The position numbers were made by a program, and so were the translations under genes. From assembly GCA_964410665.1 (NCBI GenBank), contig CAYPIE010000011.1:1-64000 (forward strand): 64,000 bases of DNA. The letters run 5' to 3'. This DNA is from CAYPIE01 sp964410665. GTDB lineage: Bacteria; Planctomycetota; Planctomycetia; Gemmatales; Gemmataceae. Under the pieces are notes generated by a model. The model had not been told where the DNA came from and ran no database searches. It saw nothing but the letters and a program-made list of their open reading frames with translations. Shown here in pieces: positions 35,720-44,849 of this stretch. Position 1 is the first letter of the stretch. Every line of letters starts with the position of its first letter.

Positions 35720-36094
35720 TTAAGCTCGGGCAGGTTGGGCCTTGACTTCCGGTTTCTGCAGAGCGATCACCGTCAACACTGCCCCGGCGTTGATCCAGTA
35801 GTACGCCGCATCAATCCCCGTGAAGTCCAGGACAAATGGCGCGGCAACAAACACCACCCCGACCGCGAAGTCGACTGCCAGGTGCAGGGAGTAGGGTATC
35901 ACCCGAATCACCCCCAACTTGTGGTCGGTAAACACCGTTAGGAAGAACGCGGCGACACCCGTGCCCACCGACAGCCAACGAGCGGCCGGGTGCGAATTGC
36001 CAAGTTGAAGTAGAAACGGCAAGGTGATGAGGGCAATCGCCACGGGGTAATCGAGATAGGCATGGATGGTCTTGGTAACAAATCGCGGATTCAT
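35720..36094 (-). CDS. Four-helix membrane protein, SPW-repeat-like
   Basis: The 124-residue protein has four hydrophobic segments arranged as two helical hairpins: YLDYPVAIALITLPFLLQLG, WLSVGTGVAAFFLTVFTD, LHLAVDFAVGVVFVAAPFVL and AAYYWINAGAVLTVIAL. SPW-repeat proteins have this layout with Ser-Pro-Trp near each hairpin; here the triplets are degenerate. The ATG at 36094 avoids an unsupported N-terminal extension. It follows the YHS protein gene in the same direction after 83 bp. Function unknown. Confidence 0.65.
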   Translation of the reverse strand: MNPRFVTKTIHAYLDYPVAIALITLPFLLQLGNSHPAARWLSVGTGVAAFFLTVFTDHKLGVIRVIPYSLHLAVDFAVGVVFVAAPFVLDFTGIDAAYYWINAGAVLTVIALQKPEVKAQPARA

Positions 36095-36177
36095 GACATA
36101 AGCTCCATTGTGATAGTTAAGCTCGATCGAGATTGGTTTGAGATGAAATAACTCTATTCTGGTCAAGTTTCAGTACA

Positions 36178-36570
36178 TTACTTCTTCCAGGTGGTTTGGC
36201 ATCGCTCCGCCCATTGCTGGCTGGCATTGCTCAGGCACTTGGCCTCGTCTTCCTTATTCCAGAGCTGCAGAGCGTCGGTCTCATCGTTCTTCAGAAATAG
36301 GTGCAGCCGACCATCGATGATCTTGAAGTTGGTTGGACACGGTTCAAACGCTTTGCCGATGGACATGCCGAAGGCACAAAGACCGCCGAAAACCGCCAGG
36401 TATTGCTCGGGATTCTGCATAAAGGTCTGTTTCGCCTCTTCGCTGACGAAGTAGTAACGTTTGCCTTGATAAGTCGAGGCATATTCGGGCTTTCCGGGCA
36501 GGGCTTGGCCCACCGCGAAATACGCCACCGGACAATATCCTTGAAGTTCAGGAGTTTGTTGATCACTCAT
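36178..36570 (-). CDS. YHS-domain protein
   Basis: The 130-residue cytoplasmic protein has an N-terminal YHS-like segment (ELQGYCPVAYF, then YQGKRYYFVSEEAKQTFMQNPEQYL), a domain that binds heavy metals through its Cys and is found in copper and mercury proteins. A Cys-containing middle (GGLCAFGMSIGKAFEPCPTNF) and a helical tail follow. It lies opposite the sigma-54 activator gene with 180 bp between the starts, so the activator may control it. No clear -24/-12 promoter was found in that gap. Confidence 0.8.
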   Translation of the reverse strand: MSDQQTPELQGYCPVAYFAVGQALPGKPEYASTYQGKRYYFVSEEAKQTFMQNPEQYLAVFGGLCAFGMSIGKAFEPCPTNFKIIDGRLHLFLKNDETDALQLWNKEDEAKCLSNASQQWAERCQTTWKK

Positions 36571-36750
36571 GGCTCGATCTTCCTTGGTTGGTACTTTGCA
36601 CCACGACTTGCCGTGGATTCGCATCGATCCGTTGGCATGCCATAGTGAAATGCAAGGGGAGTGCCATCAGTAGGATGGGAACGGAGATTGTGGCGTAACT
36701 CGATGTAAAGCAAGGATTTAAGATGCTGGTGGCTGTTCGCCGTGGCGGTC

Positions 36751-38388
36751 ATGAATACGATATTCCGTGACGGCTCACGAAATCTCGTATCACTTAACGC
36801 AGCGAAGGAGAAGGATGTGCATCATTCGCCAGCTCCCGAGCTCCATGTGCCGCCCGACCCGGATGCTACCCTTCGCTCGATTATGGAAGGGACAGCTGGT
36901 GCACGCGGCGACCATTTCTTCCAGTCGCTTGTGCAGTATCTGGCCGTCTCTTTACGAGTGAAGGCTTCGTTCGTCGCTGAGTTTAATGCCGAGCGAACCC
37001 ACGCGCAAACCTTGGCGGTTTGGGTGGGGAATGCTCATCTGCCCAATTTTGTCTTTGACCTGGAACAAACGCCCTGTAAACAGGTCCTCAACGGCTGCAT
37101 TCGCCATTATGCAGACGATATCCAGACCAGTTTTCCGACGAACCCGCTACTGAAACAACTGGATGCCCGCAGCTATCTCGCGATCCCACTGACCGATGAT
37201 GTGGGTAAAGTCGTCGGGCATCTTGCCGTGATCGATGACAAGCCACTGGCGGCGGATGAGCGGGAACTGTCGATCTTTCATATCTTTGCCGCACGGGCTA
37301 CCGCCGAACTGGTACGTGGCCAGGCAGAGCGCGAACTCAACGATAGCCGCAACCGGGAAAATCGGTTACGCCATGAGCGACAACGCATGGAAGCCGAAGT
37401 CGCTTATCTCCGCGAGGAGTTGCGCTCACGTTCGGAGTTCTCGGATATTGTCGGGGAAAGTGATGGGGTTTGGCGGGTGCTGCGGAATGTTGACATGGTC
37501 GCCCCGACCGATAGTACCGTGCTCATCCTCGGGGAAACGGGCACCGGCAAGGAACTGGTGGCTCGGGCCATCCACAAAAACAGCAAACGGAGCAACGGGC
37601 CGTTCGTCCGTGTCAACTGTGCGGCGTTGCCAGAGTCGCTGCTTGAGAGCGAGCTGTTCGGCCACGAGCAGGGGGCGTTTACCGGAGCGACCCAGCGACG
37701 CACCGGCCGCTTTGAGCTCGCCGATGCCGGTACCATCTTTCTCGACGAGATCGGCGAGATGCCACTTCCTGCCCAGGCACGCCTGTTATGTGTGTTGCAG
37801 GAGCACGAGCTGGAACGTGTCGGCAGCAGTCAGACCATTCGCGTCGATGTGCGCGTCCTGGCCGCAACCAACCGCAACCTGTTCGACATGGTCGAGGAGG
37901 GAACGTTTCGCGAAGATCTCTACAACCGACTCAACGTCTTTCCAATCCAAGTCCCACCTTTACGTGAGCGTCGGGAGGATATTCCCACCCTGGTTCGCTT
38001 TTTTCTGTTGAGCCTGGCCGAGCGTTTGGGCAAACGCATCGAACATGTCCCCAATTCCATCATTCGTACGCTGCAGGCTTACGATTGGCCGGGCAGTATC
38101 CGAGAGTTGCAAAACATCGTCGAGCGGGCCATGATACTTACCCGTGGGGATACTCTGGAATTATCCGATGGCGTGGTGCCCTCGCCGCGAGCGAAATCCG
38201 GCCAGAATCCTACCCTCCGCTCGCTGGCCGAGATGGAGGCTGAGCATATCTGCTTGGTCCTGGAGCACACCCGGGGCGTGATCGCCGGACCCAACGGTGC
38301 GGCCAAGATACTCGACATCAACCCCAACACCCTGCGTAGCCGCATGGAGAAACGCGGGATTCATGTGGAGCGGCCGCACGGCCGATAA
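36751..38388 (+). CDS. Sigma-54-dependent transcriptional activator with GAF domain
   Basis: The 545-residue protein has a GAF sensor domain (about 40-190), a coiled-coil linker (RHERQRMEAEVAYLREELRS), an AAA+ domain and a Fis-type HTH. The AAA+ part has Walker A GETGTGKE (about 261-268) and the sigma-54 contact motif GAFTGA (308-313). Walker B is TIFLDEIGEM and the arginine region is FREDLYNRL. This is the FhlA/NorR-like group. I chose the ATG at 36751; a GTG at 36742 is possible. The signal is unknown. It is divergent from the YHS and SPW-like genes, the most likely local targets. Confidence 0.92.
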   Translation: MNTIFRDGSRNLVSLNAAKEKDVHHSPAPELHVPPDPDATLRSIMEGTAGARGDHFFQSLVQYLAVSLRVKASFVAEFNAERTHAQTLAVWVGNAHLPNFVFDLEQTPCKQVLNGCIRHYADDIQTSFPTNPLLKQLDARSYLAIPLTDDVGKVVGHLAVIDDKPLAADERELSIFHIFAARATAELVRGQAERELNDSRNRENRLRHERQRMEAEVAYLREELRSRSEFSDIVGESDGVWRVLRNVDMVAPTDSTVLILGETGTGKELVARAIHKNSKRSNGPFVRVNCAALPESLLESELFGHEQGAFTGATQRRTGRFELADAGTIFLDEIGEMPLPAQARLLCVLQEHELERVGSSQTIRVDVRVLAATNRNLFDMVEEGTFREDLYNRLNVFPIQVPPLRERREDIPTLVRFFLLSLAERLGKRIEHVPNSIIRTLQAYDWPGSIRELQNIVERAMILTRGDTLELSDGVVPSPRAKSGQNPTLRSLAEMEAEHICLVLEHTRGVIAGPNGAAKILDINPNTLRSRMEKRGIHVERPHGR

Positions 38389-38400
38389 ACCGTCCGCCGC

Positions 38401-39726
38401 CTATTCTGGCACGGTAAACGCTGTGGCCTGCTTCTTGCCCGCGCGCAGCAGTTCCAGCGCAATCCGATCGCCAGGCTTTTTGTTTGCCAAAGCATAGGCG
38501 ATCACGTCGGTCTCGCGTGGCAAGTCGTCGCGGCCGTCGTAGCCGATCAATACATCGCCGTTGCGAATGCCCGCTTTCTTGGCCAGGTCATGCGGGCTGT
38601 ATTGACCGACATGCTGCGCCAAAAGGGCCATCGATTCGCTGGGTAGGCCAAGTTGTTGCCGCCTGGCTTCGGGCAGCTCGACCAGATACATCCCACCCAA
38701 GGTGCGACGGCGTAACTCCCAGGTCGAGGCTCGCCAACTCAGGTTGTCCTTGCGCCGCCAGCCGGCAGGAAGGTTCATATTCAAAGACCGTTTCTGTGTT
38801 CCCCGTGTCACCTCGGCGGGTAGCTCGGTGCCATCGGCTGCAGCGTGATGCAACACCCACTGCACATCGGCGATGGACAACAGGGGCTGGCCGGCCAGGG
38901 TTGTCAACTGATCGCCGGGCTGGAAGCCGGCCTTGTCCGCCGGGGAATCGGCAACGACTTCCCGGATGGTGGCCATTTCTTTGGGGTCGAAAATCAACCC
39001 AGTGATTTTCGGGTGGGGGTAGCGGAACAGCAGCTTTTCGGCGAGCTGGTGGTCGCGACCAAGGGCCATCGCGTGTACTGCCTCGCCAATTTGATGGCAG
39101 TGAATGCAGCTTGCTGCCACATCTCCCTGGTAATTCAACGCTGCGGCATACTTGCCTTTGAGCATGGGGAATTGTTCCGGATGGGTGATCTCCGGCTTCG
39201 GGCCGCGTTTGCCAGCCAATGCTGCTCGGTTGTTGGGATAGTTTCTGTGCAGCGCCAGGGCTCCGGCCATGGCCTTGGCCAGGCCGTCGATTGACACATC
39301 GCCGATCCACTCGGTGCGATGCGAACGTGTGCCGAAGCGGCCATAGATGGTGCCATCGGCATTCAGGAAGAACACAGCAAACGATTGATCGGTATCAAAC
39401 TGAAACAGCGACAGATCCAGCCCGTTGGTGGACACGACACGGACGCCGACAAAGTGCTTCAGCAGCGGTTGGATCCGTTCATCGCCGTCGATCAACTCAT
39501 CGTCGAGCTTGACGCACTCCTCACAGGGGATGCAGCGTAGCACCACCATGATTGGCTTGTCGGTCCGTCTCGCCTGGGCAAAGGCCTTCGGCAGGTCGTT
39601 ATAGATCCACACGCCCATCGCCTCGACCTTGGCTTTGTCATTGCGCACTTTGTCGCTACGCGTCTGGCCCGCGACCGGGTTTGCCAGCACCAGGAGGAAT
39701 GTTCCAAGGAGCAGAGAGCGTTGCAT
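38401..39726 (-). CDS. Secreted thioredoxin/PDZ protein with a CxxCH motif
   Basis: The 441-residue product has a Sec signal (QRSLLLGTFLLVLANPVAGQ), then a thioredoxin-like domain (about 35-170) whose active-site loop reads RCIPCEEC, a CxxC followed by a further Cys. A CIHCHQ block near residue 210 could bind heme c or be a redox pair. Two PDZ domains follow (about 265-340 and 365-441). From memory, NCBI names a planctomycete family of this shape as Trx7/PDZ domain-containing (seleno)proteins; this copy uses Cys, not Sec. It is probably a periplasmic thiol-redox or heme-linked protein. It converges on the sigma-54 activator gene with a 12-bp gap. Confidence 0.82.
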   Translation of the reverse strand: MQRSLLLGTFLLVLANPVAGQTRSDKVRNDKAKVEAMGVWIYNDLPKAFAQARRTDKPIMVVLRCIPCEECVKLDDELIDGDERIQPLLKHFVGVRVVSTNGLDLSLFQFDTDQSFAVFFLNADGTIYGRFGTRSHRTEWIGDVSIDGLAKAMAGALALHRNYPNNRAALAGKRGPKPEITHPEQFPMLKGKYAAALNYQGDVAASCIHCHQIGEAVHAMALGRDHQLAEKLLFRYPHPKITGLIFDPKEMATIREVVADSPADKAGFQPGDQLTTLAGQPLLSIADVQWVLHHAAADGTELPAEVTRGTQKRSLNMNLPAGWRRKDNLSWRASTWELRRRTLGGMYLVELPEARRQQLGLPSESMALLAQHVGQYSPHDLAKKAGIRNGDVLIGYDGRDDLPRETDVIAYALANKKPGDRIALELLRAGKKQATAFTVPE

Positions 39727-39949
39727 CGGGAGCATCTCATCAACCAGGAGAGAAGGTAGACGTTCAAATTCTGGCTCAATTGCAACATGCAACCAAGACT
39801 GCGTCAAACCAGCCTGGTCCGCCTAGGTAATTTTTTTCGGAGGTTCTGTGTTGACAGCATACCCAGTCGGAGACACCCGTTTTCGTTGACGGGACATCGC
39901 CAAAGACAGAAGACAGAAGACAGACATCGACTTTTGTGGAGCCGAGGAT

Positions 39950-41137
39950 ATGTGTTTGCGGTTTTATACTCGTATCGTTTGGATTGCATGCTGGATCATC
40001 GTTGCCAGCCTCACCGGAGCGGGTGATGGATGGGCACAGGATAATCAGCGGCTCAAGAAAGGCTTTCAGCGGCTTGATCGCAATAACGACGGTCAGCTGT
40101 CCGAAAAGGAGATCGGGGTCTTTCCGCCACTGAAGGATCGTTTGCAAGGAGCGGACAGCGATGGGGATGGGGGGATCTCGTTGGACGAGTTCCGCACGCA
40201 CCTCAGCCGCGGTGGGCAACGGCTTTCGCCGACGACGGGTAAGCTGGGTACGGGAGACTCTTTGCGCATCGTGAAAGTCGGTGAGGTCGAACGACGCTAC
40301 CGTGTCCATGTGCCGAAAGGCTACAATTCCAGCAAGCCAACCCCGGTGGTGATTGCTTTTCATGGCGGCGGCGGTAATCCCGAGAGCATGATCCGGCTGT
40401 CTGGGCTCAATGACAAGTCCGAACAAGCCGGCTTCATCGTCGCCTACCCGTACGGTAGCGGGCGGCAAGCGGACCGCGGGCTGACCTTTCATGGCGGCAA
40501 CTGCTGTGGCTATGCTCAACGGAAACGGATCGATGACGTCGGCTTCATCCGAGTATTGCTGGATGACTTGGCAGAAGCGGCCAACGTCGATCCTCGCCGC
40601 GTTTTTGCCACGGGCCTATCGAATGGCGGCATCATGGCGCATTATCTTGGCTGTCAGTTGGCCGATCGCGTTGCCGCAATCGCCCCGGTTGCCGGGCCGC
40701 TGATGACCGATACTTGTAACCCGAGCCGCCCCGTCCCGGTGATGCACTTTCACGGCACTGCCGATGAACTCGCGCCGTTTCACGGTGGGAAAGGTCAAGG
40801 CACGGCATCCGTGCCTGCCTTTTTGCGACCCTCGTTCACGTCGGTGGCGGATACCATCGAGCGTTGGGTCAAGGCCAACGGTTGCACGGCCGAGCCGTCT
40901 GAGGAAGCATTGCCCGACAACGCTGAGGACGGCATGCGCGTGGTCCGCAAGACTTGGGGGAACGGTAGGGAGGGCAGTGAAGTTGTCCTCATCGAGATCG
41001 CGAACGGCGGCCACACCTGGCCCGGCCGAAAACCCATCTCTCCCATTCTGGGCAAGGCGACTATGGATATTTCTGCCAACGATTTGATGTGGGAGTTTTT
41101 CCAGAAGCATCCCATGCCCCCAAAATCCGGACGCTGA
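39950..41137 (+). CDS. Secreted PHB-depolymerase/feruloyl-type esterase with EF-hand pair
   Basis: The 395-residue protein has a signal segment (WIACWIIVASLTGAGDGWA) and two calcium-binding EF-hand loops (DRNNDGQLSEKE and DSDGDGGISLDE, about 45-85). An LpqC/PHB-depolymerase-type alpha/beta hydrolase follows. Oxyanion region FHGGGGNP, nucleophile Ser224 in GLSNGG and His in NGGHTWPG are intact. Such enzymes cleave polyhydroxyalkanoate or feruloyl/acetyl esters. An EF-hand pair in front suggests calcium-dependent stability or surface retention. A GH13 gene follows 25 bp later, so the two probably form an extracellular degradation operon. Confidence 0.88.
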   Translation: MCLRFYTRIVWIACWIIVASLTGAGDGWAQDNQRLKKGFQRLDRNNDGQLSEKEIGVFPPLKDRLQGADSDGDGGISLDEFRTHLSRGGQRLSPTTGKLGTGDSLRIVKVGEVERRYRVHVPKGYNSSKPTPVVIAFHGGGGNPESMIRLSGLNDKSEQAGFIVAYPYGSGRQADRGLTFHGGNCCGYAQRKRIDDVGFIRVLLDDLAEAANVDPRRVFATGLSNGGIMAHYLGCQLADRVAAIAPVAGPLMTDTCNPSRPVPVMHFHGTADELAPFHGGKGQGTASVPAFLRPSFTSVADTIERWVKANGCTAEPSEEALPDNAEDGMRVVRKTWGNGREGSEVVLIEIANGGHTWPGRKPISPILGKATMDISANDLMWEFFQKHPMPPKSGR

Positions 41138-41162
41138 CCGAAAGCAGCAGGAAAGGAACTCC

Positions 41163-43025
41163 GTGACACTGCAAAACGCTTGCCTCATCATTCTCCTGGT
41201 TCCGATCGCGCTACACGCGGCCCCGCCGGACCAACCACCTCGGTGGGCCCAGCAGGCGATCTGGTATCAGATCTTTGTCGAGCGCTTTCGCAATGGCGAC
41301 CCATCCAACGATCCGCGGCCGGAGGATATGCACGGAGCCGATCCTGGGAAGGCCCCGGCCAACTGGAAGGTGACCCACTGGGGCCACGACTGGTACGCGC
41401 CGGATGCCTGGGCCAAGGGAAAGCGTTTATCGGAGATGATGCTACTGCGGCGTTTTGGTGGTGATCTGCAAGGGGTCCTAGACAAGCTGGATTATCTCCA
41501 GGAACTGGGCGTTACGGCGGTTTATTTTAATCCCTTAAACGATGCCCCTTCGCTGCATAAGTATGATGCCCGCAATTATCGACACATCGATCGGAACTTC
41601 GGTCCCGACCCTGATGCCGACGCGGCGATCATGGCCGCCGAAGATCCCCTGGATCCTCACACCTGGCGGTTTACCGCCGCCGATCGACTGTTCTTAAAAC
41701 TTATCCGTGAGATGCATCGACGGAAGATCCGTGTGATCATGGATTACTCCTGGAACCACACCGGCGTCACCTTCTGGGCATGGAAAGATTTGCGGCGGCA
41801 TCAGCGCAACAGTCGCTTCCGTGACTGGTATGACATTACGGCGTTTGATGATCCCGACACCCCGGACAATGAATTCCGCTATGAGGGGTGGATCGGCGTG
41901 AAGTCGCTGCCGGAACTAAAGAAGGTGACGCAGGCGCGAAAGCGACCCGGCTATCCCTACGAAGGAGACCTTCATCCAGAGATCAAGCGGCATATCTTCA
42001 ACGTCACCCGACGCTGGCTCGACCCTAATGGCGACGGCGACCCCAGCGATGGTGTGGATGGCTTTCGTCTTGATGTGGCCGAACATGTGCCCTTAGGCTT
42101 CTGGCGCGACTACCGTCGGTTTGTCCGTCGCATCCAGCCGGAGGCACTTCTTGTGGGCGAAGCCTGGTGGACGAAATGGCCTGACCAGCTGATGGACCCG
42201 CGACCATTTCTCAAAGGCGACGTCTTTGACTCCGTGATGCACTACCAGTGGTATAAACCCGCCCGCGGCTTGTTTGCGCAGGCCAACGGTGGTCTGAAAC
42301 CCAGTGCATTTGTGGCCGCGATGAAGGTGGTTTACGCCGACTACAACCCGTCCACAAGACGCAGTCTGATGAATCTGGCGGCCAGCCATGATACGCCTCG
42401 GCTGGCAACGTCGTTTATCAATAAACAAAAGTACAAATTCCACATGAACGCCCGGGGCAACCCGGCGTTGGATATTGGCCCGCCCGATGCAATCACGCTT
42501 CGACAGATGCGCATGCTGCTGTTGCACCAGTTCACCTTTATGAGTGCTCCGCATATCTGGAATGGCGATGAGCGTGGCATGTGGGGGGCGGACGACCCAG
42601 ATTGCCGCAAGCCGTTGGTCTGGGAGGACATTGCCCATCAACCACAGCAGTATCGTCCCGATGGGACCATCGGTGAGGCGATCCCGGTCACGCCGAACTT
42701 GGAGTTACTAAAGTACTACCGCAAGCTGATACGCCTTCGCAAGCAGCGGCCCGAGCTGGTGGATGGTGAGTTGAAGTATTTGTTGGCCGATGATCCGGCC
42801 AAGACCCTGGCCTATCAGCGAACGCTGGAAAGTGGTGGCAGTATCGTGGCATTTAACTGCTCAGACCAACCGCAACTGCTTCATCTTAACTGGAACCAGG
42901 ATCAAGAACTGAGCTTGTTGATCGAGTCCAACCCTGGCTGCATGACCAAGCTTCAACAAGATGGCGGGAAACTGAGTTTCGAGCTGGCACCCCTCTCCGC
43001 AGTGGGGCTGGGGACTCCTCGTTGA
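41163..43025 (+). CDS. Secreted GH13 alpha-amylase-family enzyme
   Basis: The 620-residue product starts at GTG behind AGGAAAGGAA and has a short Sec signal. The GH13 barrel keeps its conserved blocks: region I VIMDYSWNHTG, nucleophile Asp304 in GFRLDVAEH, acid/base Glu333 in LVGEAWW, and transition-state Asp410 in AASHDTPRL. The start (WAQQAIWYQIFVERFRNGDPSND) and insert pattern resemble neopullulanase/cyclomaltodextrinase-like enzymes. A beta-sandwich closes the protein. It acts on alpha-glucans outside the cytoplasm and follows the esterase by 25 bp in one operon. Confidence 0.92.
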   Translation: MTLQNACLIILLVPIALHAAPPDQPPRWAQQAIWYQIFVERFRNGDPSNDPRPEDMHGADPGKAPANWKVTHWGHDWYAPDAWAKGKRLSEMMLLRRFGGDLQGVLDKLDYLQELGVTAVYFNPLNDAPSLHKYDARNYRHIDRNFGPDPDADAAIMAAEDPLDPHTWRFTAADRLFLKLIREMHRRKIRVIMDYSWNHTGVTFWAWKDLRRHQRNSRFRDWYDITAFDDPDTPDNEFRYEGWIGVKSLPELKKVTQARKRPGYPYEGDLHPEIKRHIFNVTRRWLDPNGDGDPSDGVDGFRLDVAEHVPLGFWRDYRRFVRRIQPEALLVGEAWWTKWPDQLMDPRPFLKGDVFDSVMHYQWYKPARGLFAQANGGLKPSAFVAAMKVVYADYNPSTRRSLMNLAASHDTPRLATSFINKQKYKFHMNARGNPALDIGPPDAITLRQMRMLLLHQFTFMSAPHIWNGDERGMWGADDPDCRKPLVWEDIAHQPQQYRPDGTIGEAIPVTPNLELLKYYRKLIRLRKQRPELVDGELKYLLADDPAKTLAYQRTLESGGSIVAFNCSDQPQLLHLNWNQDQELSLLIESNPGCMTKLQQDGGKLSFELAPLSAVGLGTPR

Positions 43026-43087
43026 GCCGTCGGCTTACCAGCACGTCTGAAACGTCCTGCCGTTGTTCGTCCACAAGGCTTGGGTGG

Positions 43088-43113
43088 CACGCCCTTGGTC
43101 TTCGAAGGGCGTG
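43088..43113. repeat. REP-like hairpin, copy 2
   Basis: Arms CACGCCCTT and AAGGGCGTG enclose GGTCTTCG. The sequence is almost identical to the element at 30076 and follows the GH13 stop codon by about 60 bp. Confidence 0.65.
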
Positions 43114-43179
43114 GGAGAGGCTCGGTATGCCGGAGGGGCCGCAGGCATGCGTGTGGAGGGCAGAGATCTGCGCTTCCTT

Positions 43180-43360
43180 CGGCTCGGCGGGTGTGAACCC
43201 GCTGAGGTTGCGCCGGATCTACCCGAGGCTGTCACTTTGCCGTTGTGGCCTGGGTGTGAACCTGTCGAGGTTGTGCCGGATCTACCCGGGGCTGTCACTT
43301 TTTCGTTGTGGCCTGGGTGTGAACCTGCGCAACCTCGGCGGGTTCACACCCGCCGAGCCG
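43180..43360. repeat. 34-bp inverted repeat enclosing 63-bp tandem repeats
   Basis: The arms at 43180-43213 and 43327-43360 are inverted copies with one mismatch. Between them a 63-bp unit repeats: GTGTGAACC recurs at 43191, 43254 and 43317. Because 63 is 21 codons, every frame repeats without shifting. No transposase is present. The left flank resembles sequence at 35190-35245, suggesting a shared repeat family. Confidence 0.75.
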
Positions 43361-43460
43361 AAAAGGCAGGTCCACCGGCCTTCCATGGAGAGGCTCGGTT
43401 CCGGCTCGGCGCCTGGTTTGAGCTAGGAGCCCTTGCACTACCCGACGACCAGGACCAGCC

Positions 43461-44018
43461 TCAGTCAGGATCCGAGCTTGCGTACATCGGATCGCCGAGT
43501 TCCCGGTAATACACCGTGGTGCTGCAGAACCCCCCTTGGGGCATTAAGGCATAATTCGGGATGTCTCCGACTCGTTGCCAGCCCAGCCGCTCATACAGAC
43601 GAGCCGCATCGCCTCCTGTGACGGCATCCAGTACTAGTAGCGTTTTGCCACACTCCCGTGCTGTCGCTTCAGCGGCACGGACCAACGCAGCGCCCAACCC
43701 TTGACGCCGTGCCCGGCGATGCACCAGCATCTTGGCCAAATCAGCGCGGTGGGGTTGGTTCTCGGGTTGGTCGAACACCAATTGCACTGTCCCGCAGATG
43801 CCTTGGGCGTCGGTCGCGACCAACAGTACCCCCTTGCCTGCGTCCACTCCCTGAGCTACTTGCCGCCAGAATCCCACGGAACGCTCGTAGGTCAAGGGGT
43901 ACATAAAGCTCACGGACGCCCCGCCCTCCACGCAATCCAGCAGAACAGCGGCAAGCTGATCAAGGTGGGTTTCGTTGAGGGCAATCAAGCGTTGCACGGA
44001 AAAAGTAGGTGGCATCAT
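43461..44018 (-). CDS. GNAT-family N-acetyltransferase
   Basis: The 185-residue protein has the acetyl-CoA binding core HRADLAKMLVHRRARRQGLGAALVRAAE, with the R-x-x-G-x-G/A loop, and a typical C-terminal strand pair (GDAARLYERLGWQRVGDIPNY). Two ATGs (44018 and 44015) are possible starts. The GNAT fold acylates amines on antibiotics, peptides or small molecules; which one is unknown. It stands alone beside the repeat region. Confidence 0.9.
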   Translation of the reverse strand: MMPPTFSVQRLIALNETHLDQLAAVLLDCVEGGASVSFMYPLTYERSVGFWRQVAQGVDAGKGVLLVATDAQGICGTVQLVFDQPENQPHRADLAKMLVHRRARRQGLGAALVRAAEATARECGKTLLVLDAVTGGDAARLYERLGWQRVGDIPNYALMPQGGFCSTTVYYRELGDPMYASSDPD

Positions 44019-44334
44019 CGTTTTACGTAGGAATTTGTGGCGATGAGTCCCGCACCGCCTGCGCGATTGCATTTCCGGGTGCGGAACACTTCATGGTGTG
44101 TGAGACTTCTTTAGAGCATCGAGAGATTCCGATTGGACGCTTCGTGCTGGGACCAGCCGGCGGACCAGCATCGGCAAGGTGGCGGGCGGATGCGGGCCCT
44201 GCAAAGACCATGAGCGGAACCACGGCCACCAGCGGGCGGTTCGAGGCTTGGTCCGCAAGGCAGCCACGGGCATCATCCGACGTCCACGTTTCATGGTTCC
44301 TGGGTAGGAATGGCTCGATCCGAAAGCGCGGACG

Positions 44335-44667
44335 TTAGCCGCCCTTGGGAACTTCGATGCGCAACCGGTTGTTGTTCCCTTTGTTTCCGTAGTACCGCTC
44401 GAGTGCCTTGCGTAACTTCCCGGCCGCCATGCGTACGATGGGATCGAGGCGGGGGTCAAAAGTCCGGTCGCGGTCGAGCGCCTGCACCGCGATGGTTCTT
44501 TCCTTGATATGGGCTCCACGGCCCCCAAGCGTCTCGTGGACCACGAACGCGAGGAACTTGCTCAGCTGTGGTGACGCCGCGAAGTCGGCAGAGCTCAGTA
44601 CCCGCGTCAGCTCCGAGCGAACCTCGCGGGTGGTGGGCTCCGGCGGATAAGCAGGCTCGATGGCCAC
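44335..44667 (-). pseudogene. Truncated N-terminal domain of an adenylate-cyclase/TPR-type regulatory protein
   Basis: The 110-residue frame matches the N-terminal module of large proteins annotated as adenylate cyclase-like or TPR/winged-helix: LTRVLSSADFAASPQLSKFLAFVVHET, KERTIAVQALDRDRTFDPRLDPIVRMAAGKLRKALERYY, ending IEVPKGG. In full proteins IEVPKG continues into YVPVF and several hundred more residues; here a stop follows at once. Minus-strand codons at 44030-44330 look like the decayed remainder in another frame. The 5' end abuts a broken sulfatase gene. Confidence 0.6.
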
Positions 44668-44849
44668 GACCGAAGTTCTCCGACAGGCGAGTGAACCGGC
44701 CGGGGCTTACCGTAAATTACTTCCCTACCCCGTTGACTCCTTCTACTCTAGTTGTCTGGCCTTGCCGGGAGTAGCCGATTCGTCGTGGGCTGGCGTGTTC
44801 ACCCATTTATACAATCGTTCCGCGACGGTGTGGATCCGATCGCGGAGTG

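Larger units (their letters stand above)
43026..43460. other. Intergenic repeat region
   Basis: About 435 bp between the GH13 and GNAT genes. It contains one REP-like hairpin and a composite inverted/tandem repeat, listed separately. A 148-codon frame spans it, but it is generated by the 63-bp repeats and has no convincing start. Confidence 0.55.

Noticed and set aside
36571..36750. Sigma-54 (-24/-12) promoter between the YHS gene and the activator
   Set aside because: I looked for GG and GC ten bases apart with TGGCA context; TGGCA occurs, but the downstream GC is out of register on both strands.
43191..43326. CRISPR array
   Set aside because: The 63-bp units are contiguous with no unique spacers, and no cas genes are in the window.
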